Below are positions 1 to 5,388 of a DNA stretch of 5,388 bases, piece after piece (position 1 is the first letter of the stretch; each line of letters begins with the position of its first letter). The DNA comes from Collinsella sp. (GTDB taxonomy: Bacteria; Actinomycetota; Coriobacteriia; Coriobacteriales; Coriobacteriaceae): contig JAIJJM010000176.1 of assembly GCA_022728415.1 (NCBI GenBank), positions 1-5,388 on the forward strand, in the 5' to 3' direction. The notes under the pieces are model-generated. The model did no database searches and was not told the origin of the DNA. It was given only the letters and a program-made list of their open reading frames with translations. Made by a program: the position numbers and the translations under genes.

Positions 1-10
1 ATTTGAACTA

Positions 11-39
11 ACTGTCCAGAGGCGTCCTCGACTAACAGT
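11..39. other. Small nested inverted repeat at the left edge
   Basis: ACTGT (11-15) pairs with ACAGT (35-39), and inside it GAGG (19-22) pairs with CCTC (26-29) around CGT. The stem is interrupted by an internal loop. On the plus strand AAAAAGG follows directly, so it is not a plus-strand terminator. No coding sequence can be supported in 1-57: stops occur at 4-6 and 9-11 in two plus frames, which could be the end of a gene outside the window. Confidence 0.25.
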
Positions 40-57
40 AAAAAGGCCTCCATACAA

Positions 58-99
58 AGAGTGGGCCCTGCCGCTCGAACGAACGGCAGGGCCCACTCT
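58..99. terminator. Strong hairpin, probable terminator, possibly bidirectional
   Basis: AGAGTGGGCCCTGCCG (58-73) and CGGCAGGGCCCACTCT (84-99) form a perfect 16-bp GC-rich stem with a 10-base loop. On the minus strand the stem is followed by TTTGT and, 13 bases on, by TTTTT (44-40), so it can end the carAB transcript about 175 bases after the carB stop. On the plus strand it is followed by CATTTTCAATTT, so it could also end a convergent gene beyond the left edge. Both T-tracts are interrupted, which lowers certainty on direction. Confidence 0.72.
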
Positions 100-139
100 C
101 ATTTTCAATTTAGCCTTAGTCATCGCACAAAGCCCCTTC

Positions 140-158
140 GGCAGCACACGGTGCAGCC
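140..158. other. Small imperfect hairpin
   Basis: GGCAGCAC (140-147) and GTGCAGCC (151-158) pair over seven of eight bases around a 3-base loop. It overlaps the left outer arm of the nested inverted repeat, so the two folds would compete. It may be a by-product of the arm sequence. Confidence 0.3.
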
Positions 159-272
159 AAGTCACCGTAGGCCGGGGCGGGAGGGGCCGAGTTTCCTCCT
201 GAGCGACTCTGCCTGCAGCCGGAGCGAAAGGGGGAAATCTCGGCCCCTCCCGCCCCGGCCGGCCAGGTCACA

Positions 273-287
<15 letters not shown>
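142..287. repeat. Outer inverted arms that include the carB 3' end
   Basis: CAGCACACGGTG at 142-153 is the exact reverse complement of 276-287, which encodes the last four residues (QHTV) of CarB. The arms flank the large inverted repeat with almost equal spacing (16 bases on one side, 15 on the other). The whole block is therefore a nested inverted repeat and not two chance matches. It implies an inverted duplication that copied the carB end, or insertion of a palindromic element with target sequence repair. Confidence 0.7.
170..260. repeat. Large GC-rich inverted repeat after carB
   Basis: Arms 170-191 (starting GGCCGGGGCGGG, ending GGGCCGAG) and 239-260 are exact reverse complements over 22 bases. 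Pairing continues inward: TTTCC (192-196) with GGAAA (233-237) past a one-base bulge at 238, then 197-200 with 229-232 including one G-U pair. The loop is 201-228. The stem begins 12 bases after the carB stop, so it would form in the carAB mRNA and protect its 3' end. No T-tract follows on either side, so it is not a classic intrinsic terminator. The compact palindromic form also fits a dispersed intergenic repeat. Copy number cannot be judged from one window. Confidence 0.93.
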
Positions 288-3587
<3,300 letters not shown>

Positions 3588-3595
3588 GTTTAAAA

Positions 3596-3601
3596 CCTCC
3601 T
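3596..3601 (-). promoter_or_regulatory. carB ribosome binding site
   Basis: The minus strand reads AGGAGG, eight bases (TTTTAAAC) before the carB ATG at 3587-3585. It is a near-ideal Shine-Dalgarno sequence and fixes the start. carB therefore has its own strong initiation site, not tight coupling to carA, whose stop is 98 bases upstream. Confidence 0.92.
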
Positions 3602-3607
3602 AGAGAG

Positions 3608-3635
3608 GCTGACTCAATGTTTTGGAAAAGTCAGC
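3608..3635 (-). other. Hairpin just upstream of the carB ribosome binding site
   Basis: GCTGACT (3608-3614) and AGTCAGC (3629-3635) form a perfect 7-bp stem with a 14-base loop rich in U and A in the minus-strand RNA. It ends six bases before AGGAGG. It does not fit the PyrR consensus and has no U-tract after it, so it is not a standard terminator. It may stabilise or space the carB initiation region, or mark a processing site. Confidence 0.5.
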
Positions 3636-3650
3636 GAGGGTGCAGCTGGT

Positions 3651-3670
3651 GCATCAGGTTGCCGTGATGC
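3651..3670 (-). other. Small hairpin in the carA-carB gap
   Basis: GCATCA (3651-3656) and TGATGC (3665-3670) form a perfect 6-bp stem with an 8-base loop, 15 bases after the carA stop. No U-tract follows. It is the first of two hairpins in the 98-base gap. With the second it could modulate read-through or mRNA stability between the two subunit genes. Confidence 0.4.
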
Positions 3671-3685
3671 GAGGGCGCACTGGGC

Positions 3686-5191
3686 TTATGCCCGCGCGTC
3701 CGAAGCAGAACGGCAAGATGATGTGCCAGATGCAGCCGCAGCGTCGACCGGTCCGCCGTTCGGTAGAACGGCGGAAGCATCGTCGGCGAAATTCCAGCCG
3801 GCAAGGCGGTCCTTCGCGGTGTCGATGTCCAGATAGTTCTCCTCGCCGTCCATGAGTCGCGTAAAGGCGGTAAAGAGATAGTGGGCATCGGTGGGGCCGG
3901 GCGAGGCCTCGGGGTGGTACTGGACCGAGAAGCACGGGGCGTCGAGCAGCTGGATGCCCTCGGCGGTGCCGTCGTTGAGGTTCACGTGCGTCAGGCGAAT
4001 GCGGCCGAAGCGCTCGTTCATCACGACCGGTGCGATGCCGCGACGCACCCAGGCGCGCAGGTCGCCATCGGCCGTATGCTCGGTCTCGCCGCCGGAAAGC
4101 TCCGGGATCAGTTTGCCCAGACTGGGGAACAGCAGGCCAAAGCCGTGGTTTTGCGCGGTGATCTCCACTCGGCGGCTCACCAGGTTCATAACCGGCTGGT
4201 TACCGCCACGGTGGCCGAATTTAAGCTTTTCCATTTGGGCGCCGCACGCCAAGCTGATCATCTGGTGACCAAGGCAAATGCCAAAGACCGGCACCTTGCC
4301 GATCAGCTGCTGCACCTGCTCGTAGGTCTCCACCACGGCATCGGGGTCGCCGGGGCCGTTGGATAAAAAGACGCCGTCGGGATTCATGTCGAGCACCTCA
4401 CTCGCGGGCATATCCCACGGCACGACGGTAAGGTCGCAGCCGGCACGGACCAGACCCTCCAGGATGCCGCGCTTCACGCCGCAGTCGTAGGCGACCACGT
4501 TGTGGCGGGCAGGAGCGGCAGGGGCAAGCGCAAAGCCATGCGTAGCGGGCAGATCGATCGCGGCAAAAGCGTGGGGCTCAGAGCAACTCACGGTCTTGAC
4601 CAGGTTCTCGCCCACCAGCATCGGCGCTGCGGCCAGACGCTCGGCAAGCTCGTCGACGTCAAAGATCTCGGTCGAGATAATACCCATCTTGGAGCCGTTG
4701 TCGCGCAGGTGGCGCACCAGGGCGCGGGTGTCGACGCCCTCGATGGCGACGATGCCGTGGGCACGCAGGTACTCCGACACGCTGACGGCCGAGCGCCAGT
4801 TGGAAGGCGTGGCGCACATGTCGCGGACGATCATGCCGCGCATGGCGGGAGCGTTCGCGGGGCGATCGGTATCGCCGGGGAAGGCCGACTGGACGTCGGT
4901 CTCGTCGATGCCGTAGTTACCGATCTGCGGATAGGTCATGGTTACAATTTGGCCGGCATAGCTCGGGTCGGTCATGACCTCAAAGTAGCCCTCAAGCGAG
5001 GTGTTGAAGCAGACCTCACCGGTCGCGGTACCCTCGGCACCGCATGCACGGCCATAAAAAATGGTCCCATCCTCAAGGTACAGGATGCAGGGACCACAGG
5101 TGCCCTTGCTGGTTTTGGCCAGCATGCGCTGGCAAAGCTCGCTGGGCGCGAAGGTGCGGGCAGCAATGCCCGCAGTATGGTTGTTCGCCAT
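3686..5191 (-). CDS. carA: Carbamoyl-phosphate synthase small (glutaminase) subunit, CarA
   Basis: Class I glutamine amidotransferase subunit that hydrolyses glutamine and channels ammonia to CarB. The CPSase small-chain N-terminal domain runs from about 36 (LYLEDGTIFYGRA; GEVCFNTSLEGYFEVMTDPSY at 58-78) to about 190. The glutaminase domain has SNGPGDP (277-283), GICLGHQ with nucleophile C306, FGHRGGNQPV (325-334), QNHGF (347-351) and HPEASPGP with H426 and E428, so the catalytic triad is intact. It has 501 residues against about 380 in E. coli. The excess is an N-terminal extension of about 34 residues containing CGPC (32-35), an insertion of about 36 residues between QNHGF and RLTHVNL (399-405), and a tail of about 50 residues after 450 rich in Ala and Ser. 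The ATG at 5191 has GGAAGGAG four bases upstream; M23 has no such site, so the extension is probably real. It is the first gene of the operon, and its leader carries a PyrR-type hairpin. Confidence 0.98.
   Translation of the reverse strand: MANNHTAGIAARTFAPSELCQRMLAKTSKGTCGPCILYLEDGTIFYGRACGAEGTATGEVCFNTSLEGYFEVMTDPSYAGQIVTMTYPQIGNYGIDETDVQSAFPGDTDRPANAPAMRGMIVRDMCATPSNWRSAVSVSEYLRAHGIVAIEGVDTRALVRHLRDNGSKMGIISTEIFDVDELAERLAAAPMLVGENLVKTVSCSEPHAFAAIDLPATHGFALAPAAPARHNVVAYDCGVKRGILEGLVRAGCDLTVVPWDMPASEVLDMNPDGVFLSNGPGDPDAVVETYEQVQQLIGKVPVFGICLGHQMISLACGAQMEKLKFGHRGGNQPVMNLVSRRVEITAQNHGFGLLFPSLGKLIPELSGGETEHTADGDLRAWVRRGIAPVVMNERFGRIRLTHVNLNDGTAEGIQLLDAPCFSVQYHPEASPGPTDAHYLFTAFTRLMDGEENYLDIDTAKDRLAGWNFADDASAVLPNGGPVDAAAASGTSSCRSASDARA
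3753..3774 (-). other. Perfect hairpin inside the carA C-terminal tail
   Basis: CCGCCGTTC (3753-3761) and GAACGGCGG (3766-3774) form a perfect 9-bp GC-rich stem closed by a 4-base loop (UACC in the minus-strand RNA). It lies within codons for the extra tail of CarA, about 65 bases before the stop. Such a stem is typical of an intergenic element. Its presence in coding sequence fits the idea that the tail was once non-coding. No U-tract follows, so it should not terminate. Confidence 0.7.
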
Positions 5192-5195
5192 AATT

Positions 5196-5203
5196 CTCCT
5201 TCC
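5196..5203 (-). promoter_or_regulatory. carA ribosome binding site
   Basis: The minus strand reads GGAAGGAG, then AATT, then the ATG at 5191-5189. The four-base spacing is short but workable. It fixes the longer carA start over M23. Its first half lies directly against the PyrR-type stem and can be drawn into its lower stem, so access to this site is the likely control point. Confidence 0.85.
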
Positions 5204-5228
5204 CGGTCTCTCCGGACCGGCTTAAAGG
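5198..5228 (-). promoter_or_regulatory. PyrR-type RNA-binding hairpin in the carA leader
   Basis: In the minus-strand RNA, CCGGUC (5220-5215) pairs perfectly with GACCGG (5208-5203) around the hexaloop CGGAGA (5214-5209). The known PyrR binding loop is ARUCCNGNGAGGYU, a stem closed by a CNGNGA hexaloop. Here the core reads GGUCCGGAGAGACC: the central UCCNGNGAG is matched in full, and each departure keeps or improves pairing (U-A for U-G, G-C for A-U). Below the stem, UAAG (5224-5221) forms a bulge, and CCUU (5228-5225) can pair with AAGG (5201-5198) of the Shine-Dalgarno sequence. This resembles the lower stem and purine-rich bulge of known PyrR targets. The inference is that PyrR with UMP stabilises the hairpin and blocks carA translation. 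The regulator itself is not in the window. Confidence 0.78.
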
Positions 5229-5249
5229 TTGGTAGTTAGGCCTTGCGAT

Positions 5250-5280
5250 ATTGTAACCGCAAGCATGAGCCATAGCGTTA
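5250..5280 (-). promoter_or_regulatory. Candidate carA promoter
   Basis: The minus strand has TACAAT (5255-5250), five of six matches to a -10 box. It would start transcription near 5243 and give a leader of about 50 bases containing the PyrR-type hairpin. No good -35 box sits at 16-18 bases; the best nearby hexamers (ACGCTA at 5278-5273, TAACGC at 5280-5275) are poor. The -10 lies in the loop of a small inverted repeat, CTTGCG (5242-5247) and CGCAAG (5258-5263), which could be an operator or chance. The call rests on position and the -10 box only. Confidence 0.32.
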
Positions 5281-5327
5281 ATTTCATCGAAATGTTTACG
5301 AAATGATAATTATGACTTTCTATGCAT

Positions 5328-5362
5328 AATGATTTTTCTGGGACGGGGATTAAAAAATCATT
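5328..5362. repeat. AT-rich inverted repeat upstream of carA
   Basis: AATGATTTTT (5328-5337) is the exact reverse complement of AAAAATCATT (5353-5362), separated by 15 bases of GC-rich sequence. On the minus strand this is about 140-170 bases upstream of carA. It could be an upstream operator, or the end of the previous gene's termination region. The stem is only A/T-rich, so it is not a strong terminator alone. Nothing else in 5281-5388 can be assigned. Confidence 0.4.
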
Positions 5363-5388
5363 CTGAGAGTGGGACTTTGTCGCTGAGT

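Noticed and set aside
14..24. GTCCAGAGGCG at the left edge as a PyrR loop
   Set aside because: It misses the GAGG spacing of the consensus and does not form the required stem and hexaloop.
3597..3610. PyrR-like GAGAGGCU string near the carB start
   Set aside because: It is on the plus strand, opposite the transcript, and lacks the UCC half of the consensus. It arises from the complement of the carB Shine-Dalgarno sequence and nearby bases.
5073..5273. Minus-strand frame of 66 codons overlapping the carA start
   Set aside because: It runs out of frame through the PyrR-type hairpin and the first part of carA, has no ribosome binding site, and its sequence is just the shifted carA frame.
5329..5388. 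Plus-strand ATG with an open frame to the right edge, possible divergent gene
   Set aside because: Only 20 codons are visible, there is no Shine-Dalgarno sequence, and the start lies inside the AT-rich inverted repeat.
5358..5388. Minus-strand frame ending in TGA at 5360-5358 as the end of the gene upstream of carA
   Set aside because: Only nine codons are visible, and all three frames are open for similar short stretches, so it cannot be told from chance.

Overview
The window holds one operon, carAB, on the minus strand, with its regulatory leader at the right end and a structured 3' region at the left end. Both genes are complete and their products carry all the expected motifs, so the pair encodes the two subunits of glutamine-dependent carbamoyl-phosphate synthetase. 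This enzyme makes carbamoyl phosphate for pyrimidine and arginine synthesis. The visibly GC-rich coding sequence, GC-ending codons and protein style suggest a high-GC Gram-positive of the Coriobacteriia (Collinsella-like). That assignment is an inference from sequence character, not a database match.

Right end (about 5192-5388, minus strand reading): an AT-rich intergenic region with a weak promoter candidate leads into a short carA leader. Just before the carA start is a hairpin whose stem and hexaloop fit the PyrR RNA-binding consensus. A possible lower stem pairs with the carA Shine-Dalgarno sequence. This suggests that UMP-bound PyrR represses carA by covering the ribosome binding site, as described for mycobacteria, rather than by the transcription attenuation used in Bacillus. 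No pyrR gene lies in the window.

Middle: carA (3686-5191) encodes the glutaminase subunit. At 501 residues it is much longer than the roughly 380 usual for the family. The extra length is an N-terminal extension, an insertion in the glutaminase domain, and a C-terminal tail with unusual codons and a perfect hairpin. A 98-base gap with two further hairpins separates it from carB (273-3587), which has a near-perfect ribosome binding site and encodes a full-length synthetase subunit with the C-terminal allosteric domain.

Left end (1-272): no gene is supported. Twelve bases after the carB stop begins a large GC-rich inverted repeat with perfect 22-base arms. A second, outer pair of 12-base arms reaches into the last codons of carB. 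Further on is a 16-bp perfect hairpin that probably acts as a terminator, possibly in both directions.

No wholly new system is visible. The most interesting points are the PyrR-type hairpin over the carA ribosome binding site, the nested inverted repeat that includes the carB 3' end, and the extended CarA.
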